This document shows, piece after piece, positions 36,080-47,000 of a DNA stretch of 64,000 nt. The stretch lies in assembly GCA_019973155.2 (NCBI GenBank), contig BPQB01000068.1:1-64000 (forward strand). Direction: 5' to 3'. Made by a program: the position numbers and the translations under genes. Source of the stretch: Phanerochaete sordida (taxonomy: Eukaryota; Basidiomycota; Agaricomycetes; Polyporales; Phanerochaetaceae). The notes beneath the pieces were generated by a model. It made no database searches. It was not told where the DNA came from and saw nothing but the letters and a program-made list of their open reading frames with translations. The number at the start of each line of letters is the position of its first letter. The stretch's first letter is position 1.

Positions 36080-36984
36080 CTCCATGATACCCTCTGTCGC
36101 TTTTGATAGCGTCTTCTGCTCTCGACTGTTCGTCTGCGTACTTACATCCACGCTCGTTTTTGACACACGGACTCTTTCTCTTGGGCTCTGACTTCTCGCC
36201 TTCACCTACCCATTAGTATTAACGATATTTTGCACGCTACGACCCGACTTACGTACCAGTACTAACACAAAACTAATTCATTCGACCGTTTGGTCTTTCG
36301 AGACGTTTCCAAGAGTGGAGTGCGAGTTACTCACGTCAGGCGTTGGGCGGGCTTTGCTAGAGCGTGGCGTTGGCGTCAAACGTATCTATCCCCTTGAGGC
36401 GTCAGGAGCCTAGGCCGACCGCGAGTGCGCTCACCCTGCGTTCTCCCACGCCATGCCAGAGCAGCTATACTTGACTGATTTCCGAAGGCTGAAGGTGCGC
36501 CTCATCTGCCGCGCGAAGGGGTCCGGGCGCCGCAACACAGGCACAAGCCTGCCATGACACGTTCGACATATTCAATTCGACGGTGAGAGCCCCGACGTTC
36601 CGCCAGCGCAACGGGCTATCCATAGACCTCGATCCACCGGGACTGCCCCAGCGAGCGTCGGTGCGCGCACAAAACACACAGCCCGCGGCTGACTAGCGAC
36701 GCAAGCTATCGCCGTCGGGGCAAGCATACGCCCTTGCGGTACCCCGCCGTGGGCATGATTACGCTCCGCCCAACCACTCATTGCTGTTCCCAGGGCTTCG
36801 CCAGCCATATTGCCAAGCCGCGGCGCGCAGCTCCTTTTGGTCATGCTGGGCTTTCGATGCACCTTGTACGCTTTCCGTCATATATATCGCGAACGAGTGT
36901 CGGAAGGATGCCCCACACATCCCCCAGGCTAGCCTCTCTTCGACCGGAAGCTTTTTCTTGCATGTTTTGAGCTCTGCATAGGAG
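36080..36984. other. Intergenic, no gene seen
   Basis: About 900 bp between the TCP11-like and F-box-like genes. No coding region is supported; a TATATAT element at about 36881-36887 may belong to the next gene. Confidence 0.4.
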
Positions 36985-38256
36985 ATGGTGAGTGCAGTCC
37001 AGCGTCGGCGTCGGTCCATATGGGTATAACTCACCCGACCCGCTGCAGCATCCCACCCTGCCCTTCGAGCTCGTCACAGCGGTAGTGGAGGAGGCGTACG
37101 CGCAGCACGGCGTCGGCACACCCAAGGCCTGCGCCCTCGTCAACACCTTCTGGCACGCCGCGACCCGCCCCGTGCTCTTCCGCCGCATCCGCCTCCCCTG
37201 CGCGCAGCGGCTCGGCGAGCTCACCGCGCTGCTCACGCACGACCCCGCCCTCGCGCCGCTCGTCCGCACCCTCGTCCTCCGCGACGACTGCTGCAGCCCC
37301 GGCGCCGCGCACGCGTGGGGCAGCGCCGCCGCCGCGCGCCTCCCCGCGCTCCTCCCGAACGTCGCCGCCCTCGAGTTCGCCGGCGTCCGCGAGTGGCTGC
37401 CCGCCCCGCCGCCGCACGCACACGCACACGTGCAGCGCGCGCCGCCGCGCGCGCCCGCGATCCCGCGCTTCCCGCGCGTGCGCCGCCTCGTGCTGCGCGG
37501 GTGCACCGCCGACGCGCACACGCTCGCCGCGCTCGCGGCGCACCTGCCTGCGCTCGACGCGCTCGCGCTCGCGCACGTCGCGGTGCCGCACTACGCCGCG
37601 GACGCGCCCGCGCCGGGCCCCGCGCTGCGCGCGCTCGAGCTCGACATGGGGCACGTCTTCTCGAGCGCGCTGGGCCACGTCCTGCCGTGGGTGCGCGCGA
37701 CGCCGTCGGCCGACGCGCTCCGCACGCTCGCGCTCACGCTGCGCCCGAGCGACGCCGAGGCGGCGGGCGAGTTCCTGCGCGCGGTCGGCCCGCGGCTCGA
37801 GGAGCTCGAGGTGCGCTTTGAGGAGTATTTTGGGCTCCCGCTGGAGACGACGAGTGAGTCTTGGCGGCTATTTTTAGGACAGGGACTCACGAGCATGAAG
37901 ATGTCAAGGGCCAGATATCCTTCAAGGGCTGCACGCGCCTGCGTAGCCTCACGTTGTTTGACCCAAACCCAACATCCGCCGCCATCGTCTCTTCAATAGA
38001 GGAGGTACGCTCCCCGCACCTGCGCACACTGGAATTGCGAATATTTTCGAGAAAGTCCGTCGGGGCGGAAGGCCCTCGGCTACCAAGCTTGGCCCCACTT
38101 GCCGAACCGCTGCGAGGCGAGAACATGAAGGGCCTCACTGAGCTGGCTGTCTTGCACCAAGGTCCCATGTCGGCGGAGGACGTCGCGAGAGCGGTGCAGA
38201 CGGACTTGCCAGAGGTCTTTGGCCGAGGGATCGTTCGCATATTCGCATGGACTTGA
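36985..38256 (+). CDS. F-box-like/LRR protein next to GST cluster
   Basis: Proposed exons 36985-36987, 37049-37853 and 37901-38256 give 387 residues. The protein begins M|HPTLPFELVTAVVEEAYAQ, with the F-box-like part ACALVNTFWHAATRPVLFRR, then an Ala/Leu/Arg-rich leucine-repeat body (VRRLVLRGCTADAHTLAAL, LRALELDMGHVFSS) and a C-terminal block NVKGQISFKGCTRLRSLTLF ending VRIFAWT. Exon 1 consists of just the ATG directly followed by GTGAGT; exon 2 opens in phase 0 after CTGCAG and has no early Met of its own. The second intron is 47 nt and its AAG acceptor is inferred from frame. The extreme GC bias of exon 2 is shared with other F-box genes here. A decayed copy of its last exon lies at 41870-42057. 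Confidence 0.68.
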
Positions 38257-38403
38257 CTGGCACATTTCGCTCGCGGTGCCTGTCTGCACGGAATCCTGTA
38301 TCATATCCGGACACATCTGTATCTTACATCATCTACCGTTCCTCGCCAGATATCATAGCCAATGTACAATACTCTTCGTCAGTTGCGCTTGAACATGGGG
38401 AGT

Positions 38404-39267
38404 TTACTCCACACAGAAAACTGGACAGCCTATTCCATGGGTCAAAGCTTCAGCATGGCGCCAGCGGCCGAGAGATAGGCCACGAACCTCGTCCCAAGTC
38501 GCTTTGAAGCTCGGCTGGGCCTGGACGTCGGCAAACCACCTGTTCAGGCGCGCGAACCGCTCGCCGCGAACCAGCGCGAGCGTCTTCGCGCCCTCGCCGG
38601 CAGGATACACCCCGAGGTCGTGCTCGAGCAGGAAGACGATGCGCGCGAGGAACGGCGCGGCGGCCATGTCCGCGATGCACCACTGCGCGCCCGCGGCGAA
38701 GCCGGCCGGCGGGAGCGCGCGCTGCACGCGCTCGAGCGCGTCGAGCAGCTTCTGCGCGGGCTCGCGCGCGAAGAAGTATGCCTTCATGCCCTCGTAGAGC
38801 GCGGCGTCCGCGTCGCGCATGAAGAGGCGCGCCTGCGCGCGCTGCACCGCGTCCGCAGGCAGCAGGCCCGCGTCTGGGAAGACGTCCGCGAGGAACTCGA
38901 GCAGGACGAGCGACTCGCGCAGCTTGACGGACGCGTCGGAGGGAGCGTCGGGGCTGACCTTCGGGCCGCCGTACGTTATGGCGGGGACCTGTGGCGCGTT
39001 TATGCGGTGAGCAGGGTGGCAAGGTAAAACACCGGGAGCCCCTACCTTGCCGATAGGGTTGACCTTTGCAGCATACCACGCAGGTTTGTCCCAGATGTTG
39101 ACGGTGTACAATGTATAGTCGGCTTTGGCTTCCTCAAGGGCGAGGTGGACTCTGTGAGAGTACACCGAGTACTGTGAGGATGGTCGAGGTCAGCGAGACA
39201 CGTCGACAATATCTGGAGAAGTGCTTACGGCGTGAGTGTAGAAGGTAATCTGTTCGGTCTGGACCAT
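38404..39267 (-). CDS. Glutathione S-transferase, cluster copy 1
   Basis: Three exons (39229-39267, 39046-39171, 38404-38988) encode 249 residues. The N-terminal thioredoxin-like domain starts MVQTEQITFYTHAYSVYSHR and includes the cis-Pro loop VPAITYGG and the glutathione-binding KLRESLVLLEFLAD (Glu-Ser). The all-helical C-terminal domain contains the N-capping region WCIADMAAAPFLARIVFLLE. It should conjugate or reduce electrophiles with glutathione in the cytosol. This copy has Ser at residue 18, where copy 3 has Cys. Its C terminus is about 17 residues longer than in copy 2 owing to a later stop (tail GIGCPVFCVE). It lies tail-to-tail with the F-box-like gene. Confidence 0.92.
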
Positions 39268-40365
39268 CTTGGGCTACTCTTTGGATCTTTGGTAGCGTGT
39301 TGAGCTGGTTGCCTGTCTGCTGTCCTCGGTCGCATCGTACTTTATAGCCTGCAGCTGGCGTCACTCGCGCCGCGCAATCAATGTATCAATGCGGAGGCAT
39401 CGCTACAAGCGGTGCGATGACGACGTGTTGATGACGAGGCCTTGCTAGTGCGCAGTTGCTCGAGAGCAAGTGAGAGCCTGAGTCAAATGCCACTGCCACT
39501 GCGAACCTCGGACGGTGGCGAAGGTCCCGAACCTGCTGCCAAGCCACGGACGCAGCTGGCGACATATAGTTTGAGTCAATTTCCAGGCTGCTGGACAGGC
39601 AACATGAAAACGATGAGTAGGTTGTGAGGGGAGGAGGCAAAGACCGGGCTGGGACCGTTCGTGGCGAGCGCGGCGCATCAACTGATCTCATCAGCTGCTA
39701 GCTGGCCGCGATGTGCTTGCCGCCCACTTGCCGCGTTCACCGCCATCACCAGCGCACAGCTTGCGGCAGAACTGCCTGGGCCAGCGGGCGGAGGGCGGCT
39801 CGATGACGACAAGTTCTTTGCTGTCGTAGGCCAACGCGGCGAGCTGACCCGCGTTCAGTCATCGGCTTCTCATAGTACGCCACACGACCCCATTGCCGGC
39901 CTGCTGCTCTCGATAAGACTACCCATGTTTCGATAGTTGATCAATTTGTCCAGGAGCATCAACACACGCACCTCCTTGGCTCGTTTCCATGAAGTGTCTC
40001 GTTAGCCCTGGCGCAGTAGCATGCAAAGGGTGTGTCTCACACGCTTCTCGTGAACGCGCTCTCGTCACAAAGCATGTCAATTAACCCTAAACCAGGCCCG
40101 TCGCGATGCCTTTCTGTCGCTACATCCACTTCAAGATTGTGGTCGGCCAGTATCGCTTGTCTGCCCGCACCGCCTCTGTCTCATTGACCCTGTTTCGCCT
40201 CATGCGATAGACGGACCAGCCGTCAACCTAATTCCAACGCACTCGCTGCGGCGCGGCTCCTGCATTACCAGGATTCGACAGCCCGTCAATCGCGCTTAAA
40301 AATGGGCATATTTCCCCAGATAGCAAGATGGACCTCCTGTTCGTAGCAGTCAAAATGAGAACGAA
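39268..40365. other. GST1 promoter and spacer
   Basis: Upstream of GST copy 1 and 3' of copy 2. The stretch at 40285-40335 resembles 42175-42230, the 3' flank of copy 3, and so belongs to the duplicated unit. No gene is seen. Confidence 0.45.
39340..39347 (-). promoter_or_regulatory. TATA box of GST copy 1
   Basis: CTATAAAG on the minus strand, about 75 bp before the start. All three GST genes keep this element at almost the same distance. Confidence 0.5.
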
Positions 40366-41178
40366 CTACGCAGATGGCACAAGGAGATCACACACCTCGT
40401 CCCACGTCGCCTTAAAGCTCGGCTGCGCCCGCACATCCTCGAACCACCTGTTCAGCCGCGCGAACCGCTCGCCGCGCACGCGCGCGAGCGTCCGCGCACC
40501 CTCGCCGGCGGGGTACGTCCCGAAGTCGTGCTCGAGCAGGAACACGACGACGGCGACGAACGGCGCGGCGGCCATGTCCGCGATAGACCACGCGTCGCCC
40601 GCGGCGAAGCGCGTGTGCGCGGGCAGCGCGGCCTGCAGCGCGGCGAGCGCGTCGAGGAGCGTCTTCGCGGGCGCGTGCGCGACGAAGTACGCGGTCGACG
40701 CGGCGTAGAGCGTGCTGTCCGCGACGCGCATGAAGAGGCGCGCCTGCGCGCTGTGCGCGGCGTCCGTGGGCAGCAATCCCGCGTGCGGAAAGAGGTCCGC
40801 GAGGAACTCGAGCATGACGAGCGACTCGCGCAGCTTGACGGACGCGTCCGAGGGCGAGGATGGGGCGACGCGCGGGCCGCCGTATGTCATCGCGGGGATC
40901 TGCGGCGGTGCATTTCAGCGGACAGGTACGAGGACAAGGAGGATGGTAGCGACCTTGCGGAGTGGGTTTACCTTCTCGACGTACCACTCTGGCTGATCGT
41001 GTGAGTTGATCGTGCAGTAGGTATAATCTGCATTTGCTTCCTCGAGGGCGAGGTGGACCCTGTGGCTGAAGGGAGAGTACTGTGTGGCAGTAGACCTCAG
41101 TGACCACGAAGACTGCGAGAATGTCGGGCGAAAGCTCACAGGGTGGCCGTAGAACGTGATCTGCTCCGTCTGGACCAT
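40366..41178 (-). CDS. Glutathione S-transferase, cluster copy 2
   Basis: Three exons (41140-41178, 40954-41079, 40366-40899) give 232 residues; the first two exons have the same lengths as in the other copies (39 and 126 nt). It begins MVQTEQITFYGHPYSPFSHR. The glutathione site KLRESLVMLEFLAD and the helical-domain motif WSIADMAAAPFVAVVVFLLE are intact. Compared with copies 1 and 3, the helix around residues 110-150 is more diverged (STLYAASTAYFVAHAPAKTL) and the WCIADM Cys is Ser. The C terminus stops early at CDLLVPSA. The role is likely detoxification or stress response by family. Confidence 0.92.
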
Positions 41179-41869
41179 CTTGGCTGCAGTGGTCAGTTAT
41201 CGGAGTGCTTGCTCGTCTGTTCGCCTGGCTGCTGCGTCCGGCTGTCGCGCTGTGCCTTTATACCCTCGCGCTACCCGCGTCCTGCGTACATCAACGCGAA
41301 CGCGTCGCCAGCCGAGGGCTGACGACGTGCCCATGACATGCACCTCTGCGGTTAGTCAACAAGCGGCTTGGCTAGATGAGTGTGCCCATGGGGTTAGAAG
41401 TCAGGTCTGGCAGTGCTGCGACATCCCGATCTGGGACCGGTCGTGCTGAGGGGGGATGCGGTTCGACTGATCGTATCCACGGTCGCTACGCGCGTGTTCG
41501 CGTCCCTGCCATCACATGTGGTCGTCTCAGTAATCGGAAAAGGTGAGTGGTTCTTCAGCTCGCCCGCGCGTAGACGTCATTCTCATGTTGTAGTCTCGAC
41601 GCCAACGGGGTCGGTTACAGCTCAAGAAAGCATCGATTGCTGCGAGTTTGGTGGCGATTCTATGTTTTCATTACCACGATTCAGCCATTCGCAGTTTGAT
41701 ATAAATCAGGGACAAGCGTACCTGTTCGACATAGCTTTGAAGCGTCTCGTTGCCGTAACATAACTGTACCCCTTCAGAGCCGTTTCAGTTGTGCAGAGCG
41801 CGTGTGGTACACTGAGCATGTTGCTGTGTACTGCTGGGCAAGAAGATTAGCGAACGCTGCTATCTGTCC
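41179..41869. other. GST2 promoter and spacer
   Basis: Upstream region of GST copy 2. The TATA box GTATAAAGG lies at about 41256-41264. A 116-codon frame at 41413-41763 has no motif and no splice partner and is not called. Confidence 0.4.
41255..41264 (-). promoter_or_regulatory. TATA box of GST copy 2
   Basis: GGTATAAAGG on the minus strand, about 78 bp before the start of GST copy 2. Position and spacing match the other two copies. Confidence 0.5.
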
Positions 41870-42057
41870 CGGGGCAGAGAAACACTCACAGTGTTTGTCG
41901 TCGAACATCGGGGACCGAGTTTCTTTGAGAGGCTGTGCGCGCCTGCAGAATCCCATGGGTCAAATTGTTTCTGGCTGCTCAACTCGTTAGATCGCTTGAA
42001 AGCAAATTCAGCGACCGTCAACTGGAGGATCGTTCGCGTGCTTGAGTGGACACGATA
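41870..42057 (+). pseudogene. Decayed 3' end of F-box-like gene
   Basis: The plus strand carries diverged counterparts of two parts of the last exon of the F-box-like gene at 36985: GDRVSLRGCARLQ against QISFKGCTRLR, and a terminal stretch (GGATCGTTCGC identical) coding VNWRIVRVLEWT against GRGIVRIFAWT. The bases between are disrupted and the frame is broken. The similarity continues 3' into the flank (ACATCTG-ATCTTA and GCGCTTGAACATGGGG are shared with 38300-38400), right up to the GST 3' end. The GST duplication therefore carried along the end of the neighbouring gene. Confidence 0.65.
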
Positions 42058-42241
42058 GGGCGAACTCGCTTTCGTGGCCAGCTTGTAGAAAATCATTGTA
42101 TCGCCTTTGGATACATCTGGATCTTAAACTATCCGCCACCGTCTCCTCGGCCCCGCCTGCCTGGTCAGACGCCTCCTCAATCGCGCTTGAACATGGGGTT
42201 GCTGCTCCAGATAGCAATCTGGGTGGCCTGTAAACGCGGAT

Positions 42242-43074
42242 TCAAGCGTCAGCATCCGGGAAGCAGCCATATGGGAAACTACACACCTCGTCCCAGGTAG
42301 CTTTGAAGCTCGGCTGGGCCTTGACGTCCTCGATGTACTTGTTAAGGCGCGCGTACTTCTCGCCGCGGATGACCGCAAGCGTCTTCACGCCCTCGCCGGC
42401 GGGGTACACGCCAAGGTCCTGCTCGAGCAACAGCACGATGCGCGCGAGGAACGGCGCCGCGGCCATGTCCGCGATGCACCACTTGTCGCCCACGGCAAAC
42501 GGCTTGTCGGCGGGCAGCGCGGCCTGGAGCGCGTCGAGCGCGTCGAGCAGCTTCTGTGCGGGCTCGCGCATGAAGAAGTACGCCTTGAAGCCCTCGAAGA
42601 GCGCGCCCTCCGCGACACCCGTGAAGAGGCGCGCCTGCGCGCGCTGCACGGCGTCCGCGGGCAGCAGCTCCGCGCCCGGGAAGAGGTCCGCGAGGAACTC
42701 GAGCAGCACGAGCGACTCGCGCAGCTTCACCGAGGTGTCGCTCGGCGGCGCGTCCTCGGCAGGCTTCGGGCCGCCGTAGGCGAGGGCGGGGATCTGTGCG
42801 GGTATGTGTCAGGGTGGGTGGTGTGTGGGATGGGAAGGGGGGTTACCTTGCCGGTCGGGTTGACCTTCTCGGTGTACCACTTGGGCTTGTCCATCAAGTT
42901 GATGGAGCAGATGGTGTAGTCGGCCTTGGCCTCCTCGAGAGCAAGATGCACCCTGTGGCAGTAGGGAGAGTACTGAGGAGAAGAATAATGTCAGCGACTG
43001 CGAAGACTGGATAGGACCGCCCGCGGTGAACTTACCACGTGAGTGTAGAAAGTAATTTGCTCAGTCTGAACCAT
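42242..43074 (-). CDS. Glutathione S-transferase, cluster copy 3
   Basis: Three exons (43036-43074, 42847-42972, 42242-42793) encode 238 residues. It starts MVQTEQITFYTHVYSPYCHR, so residue 18 is Cys where copies 1 and 2 have Ser; Cys at the start of helix 1 is typical of omega-like reductase GSTs, although which residue is catalytic here is uncertain. The glutathione loop IPALAYGG, the KLRESLVLLEFLAD motif and WCIADMAAAPFLARIVLLLE are intact. It is closer to copy 1 than to copy 2 across the C-terminal domain. Its tail ends CSFPYGCFPDADA. Confidence 0.92.
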
Positions 43075-44006
43075 GTTGAGTTGTTGAATGTAAGTTTCCG
43101 AGTGCTTGCTGGGGTGCTTGCCTGGTCGCAGTCCTTGCCTGCGCCTTGCTTTTATAGCCTGGCGTCAACACGTAGCAAGGTACCGACGGTACCGTCAGCT
43201 CAATCGATGAATCAGTGAGAAGAGGGTTGCCACCGGCGTGTTGACACCGTTTTGCTGACGCGTGCCTGCGCGGTTGCTTCGCAAAGGCCGAGCAGTTGCC
43301 ACCTTCGTCGCGCATCACAGGTGGCCGCACAGGTGTGCGCTACGGACAAGAGGCTGCGCGACGAGTGCTCGTCGGTACGCGCAGTTTTGGCTGGCCTTGG
43401 CGACGCGGTCGGGGTTTCGCCCGCAGGCATCGAGCGCAGGCCTCAAAAATGCGGCTGGCTAGGCAGCATGGATTGGTCAGTATGGAGAGAGCCAAGGACT
43501 GCGCTAGCGCAGCGGAAGACGGAGGTGGAAGTTTGTGGTCCAGTCGGAGCGGCGCTTCGGCGCTCGAATGCCAGCGCCGAGCTTCCCGAGCTTTGCAGGG
43601 CCGTTCGTTCGTAAACGAATGAAAGAGAAGCTTCAGGACACCCACAGACCACTCTGCGCAGCTCAAGGGCTTGCGTCGCCGTGTCAAACACTCGCCTGCG
43701 CAGTCCAAAGAGTACTGCATCCCCAGCGGGCTCCACAGTCGCGTTCCGCCGACGGGACTCCGACACTTTGAACCCTTTGATGGGCATAACATATTCAATA
43801 CGATGGCTGTAGTCCTCACGACCATTTTGCTTATTTTAATCTGACCAGCCCTCCGCCGACACGCTCTCAGCGTTCGAAAAGCCGAGCTGGTCGGACCAGC
43901 GAGGCGGGGCGGGCGCATCAATTGATGCTCAGCTTTCGTTTAGCGCGGCGGCTACACGCGCCTGCTTTCCGTGCAGTCATCACCAGAGCGCGCTGCAAAG
44001 CAAACG
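43075..44006. other. Divergent intergenic region
   Basis: Contains the GST copy 3 promoter and the upstream region of the cofactor D gene. No coding region is supported. Confidence 0.4.
43150..43157 (-). promoter_or_regulatory. TATA box of GST copy 3
   Basis: CTATAAAA on the minus strand, about 77 bp before the start of GST copy 3. It has the best TATA match of the three copies. Confidence 0.5.
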
Positions 44007-47000
44007 ATGATCGAAGGCCAGGTTGACGACAAGGTCTTTGCCACCTTTGACAAGCACGACGAGTTTGCGCAGGCGCAGGCCGCGTTTCTCAAACTATGCA
44101 GCTCCGATGCCACCGAAGACCAGCGCAGCGACGCTGACGCGCTGCTCAAGAAGCTCTCAATGATTGTGAGTTTGCCTCCGAGCTCACGGCCTCGCTCCCA
44201 TGACTGACGGATTTGCAGCTTGATGAGTATCAGGAACAAGCGTACCTCCTCGATCCGTTTCTGGAGCGGCTTGTGGGCCCCGTCGTGGAACAGCTGAAAC
44301 TTTCCGTCATGAGCGTGTCATCCTCTCGGAACGTGCAGAATCCGGAGAACATCGGGCGCATCGCTGTGCTACTCTACCACTACGTCAAATTCCGCGGCCA
44401 TAAGACAATCAGTCGGTGTCGTTTGCCTGACCGCGTCGCGTCTGTCTCACACGTTTTGCCACCAGCGCGATTCTTCCCTCATGAGGTTGACGACCTCGCT
44501 ATCGCCCTGACGTTCTTGTTTGACAACACAGAACTGGCGGAGGACCAGGAGCAATGGCCGCTGCGCTACATCATGCTGCTTTGGCTCTCGTTGATCTGCA
44601 TGCTGCCGTTCGACCTCGCTCAGTTTGACGAGCCGGAGAACGTCGGAAAGACCGCCTCCGATCTCGAGTCCGTGGCGAAATCCTTCCTAGGGAAGGCCGG
44701 CATGGAGCGCGAAGGTGCTTCCATCCTGCTGGCCCGCCTTTACGCCAGGTGAGGTTCTCGCTCATGTCAGATTGCCGTGCATGCTCAGACATAAAATAGG
44801 CAGGACACGAATGCGCGTTTGCCAGCGTTCCTCGAGTGGGCCACGGTGGCTCTAAAAGACAGAGACTCACTCTTCCTTGTATGTCCTTTGCCCATCCCCG
44901 TCTCGCTCGCGTGCTGACTGCTGTAGTCCGTCGGCGCGCTGCAAGTCATCTGCGACTTGGCGAAGACCGGCTCCACAAGCCAGGTCCTCCCGCATGCGCC
45001 CTTGCTGCTGGAGATCGCGCGCACGGTAGAGAGCAATGAAATGCTGATGGGCAACACGCTCGTGCGCAAGTTCCGGATAAAGCTACTGTCGCGAGTGCTG
45101 CTCCGTCTCCTGCCGCCACGACGCAGAGCGGCAATGAGAGGTAAGTAGACTTCCAACGATTTCAGCCGGTGTCTGCCGCTCACAGAGAGCAGGGAAAGCC
45201 TTGATGTCCTCTACAGAGCAAGCAGATGCAGAGGAGGACGAAGAAGACGTTGACGTCCCCGATGAACTAGAGGATACGCTAGGGAGCTTGTTCGACGCTT
45301 TGCAAGACAAGGTAGGCGGTCTCCGCTGTTTCTCCCCACTACTGTGTTGACAGCTAGCTCCAAAGGACACCATCGTCCGCTACTCCTCCGCAAAAGCCAT
45401 CGCTCGCATCTCCGAACGCCTCCCCGCAGACTTCGTCTCCCAGATCACCCAGCAAGTCCTCGCGCTTTTCGAGATCCACTCGCTCGGCGCCGCCGCGCTG
45501 TACGACCTGCCCGCGCTCGCCGAGGCGACGTGGCACGGCGCGTGCCTCGCGTGCGCGGAGCTCGCGCGCCGCGGCCTCGTCGCGGACGCGCACCTCCCCG
45601 CGCTCGTCGCCTGGCTCGCGCGCGCGCTCCGCTTCGATGTGCGCAAGGGCGCGCACAGCGTCGGCGCGGCCGTGCGCGACGCCGCCGCGTACGTCCTGTG
45701 GTCCCTCGCGCGCGCGCAGCGCCCCGCGGCGCTCGTGCCGTTCGCGGAGGAGCTCGCGCGCACGCTCGTCACCGTCGCCGTGTTTGACCGCGAGGTGCAT
45801 ATACGCAGGGCTGCGAGCGCGGCGTTCCAGGAGTTCGTAGGCCGCACGGTGCGTCTGGCCGTTCTTCTGGCTCGTCGAGCCATCCTGACCGTCTCTCCCA
45901 GAGCCTCTTCCCGCACGGCATTGACGTTCTGCGCAAGACCGACTTCTACGCCGTCGGCACGCGCCGCAACGCGTTCCTCATCGCCGCGCCCGAGGTCGCC
46001 GAGTACGCCGCCCTGCACTTCGCACGAGCCGCCCGCTGACGCCTCCGCCAGCCACGAAGTGTACCGCCCCGCGCTCGTGCGCCACCTGCTCACGGTGACG
46101 CTACGGCACTGGGACCCCGCGATGCGCCGCCTTGGCGCGTCCGCGCTCCGCGCGATCTGCGAGCGCGACTTGTGGACGCTGGGCCCGGCCTGTGCGGACG
46201 ACGCGGTGCGTACGCTGCGCTCTCGCCCGCGGGGCACCCGCTGACCGCGCCCGCAGGCGCAATTTTTGGACTCGGCAGACACGGGCGACATCCACGGCGC
46301 GCTCTGGGTGCTCGCTGAGCTCGCCGCGGCGTACCGAGTGCACGCAAATACGGACAGCGACGCTGCACAGCGCGAGCTGCGGAAGGTGCGCCCGCGCCCC
46401 TCTTGGCGCATACAGCAGCAATACTCACGCCACGCCAAGGTCTTCGCTGCGCTCGCGCGCCTCGCGCCGGCCGTCGTGCACTCGTTCCGCAACGAGCTCG
46501 TCACAGCCGCCGCGTGCGCGGTCGTCGCGAACAGCGCCACCGCGGCCGACGTCGCGGACGCGGCGTCTGCGCGCCTGTGGCGCGGCCTCGTCGACTTTGC
46601 GCTCAAGAGCGCGAGCGCGCTCGTGCAGGAGGCGGTCGCGCAGGCGATGGCGCGGGTCAGCGCGCTCGTGGACTGCGCGGACTATGTGCAAAGATACGTG
46701 CGCAATTCTGTGCTGGGCTGGAGGGGTTGGGCTGACGGCGGCCGTTTCTACGTTCATCCGCGAGAGCAGGACCGGCACGCCGGCTGTGCAGCAGAACGCC
46801 TGCCGCGTGTTAGGCGTCCTGGACTACAACGCACACGACCACGGCTTGCTATCTGCCGTCGACTTCCTTCTCGCTAGCGTTGACAAGGCTGTGAGTGCTA
46901 CCGATTTGCCGGTTCTTTGACGTATCTCACTCGGCGCAGACAGGGCTGAAGAACGTCGAGGCGCGCAGGAACGCGTTCACGTCGCTTCCCCAGATTGTGG

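Noticed and set aside
41413..41763. 116-codon frame between GST copies 2 and 3
   Set aside because: No recognisable motif, no counterpart in the other duplicated units, and no phase-matched introns.
46698..46764. GT-AG intron alternative in cofactor D
   Set aside because: It keeps the frame but ends in a weak GAG acceptor and removes the FIRE residues of a helix expected in the family. Kept as the competing hypothesis to the AT-AC intron.
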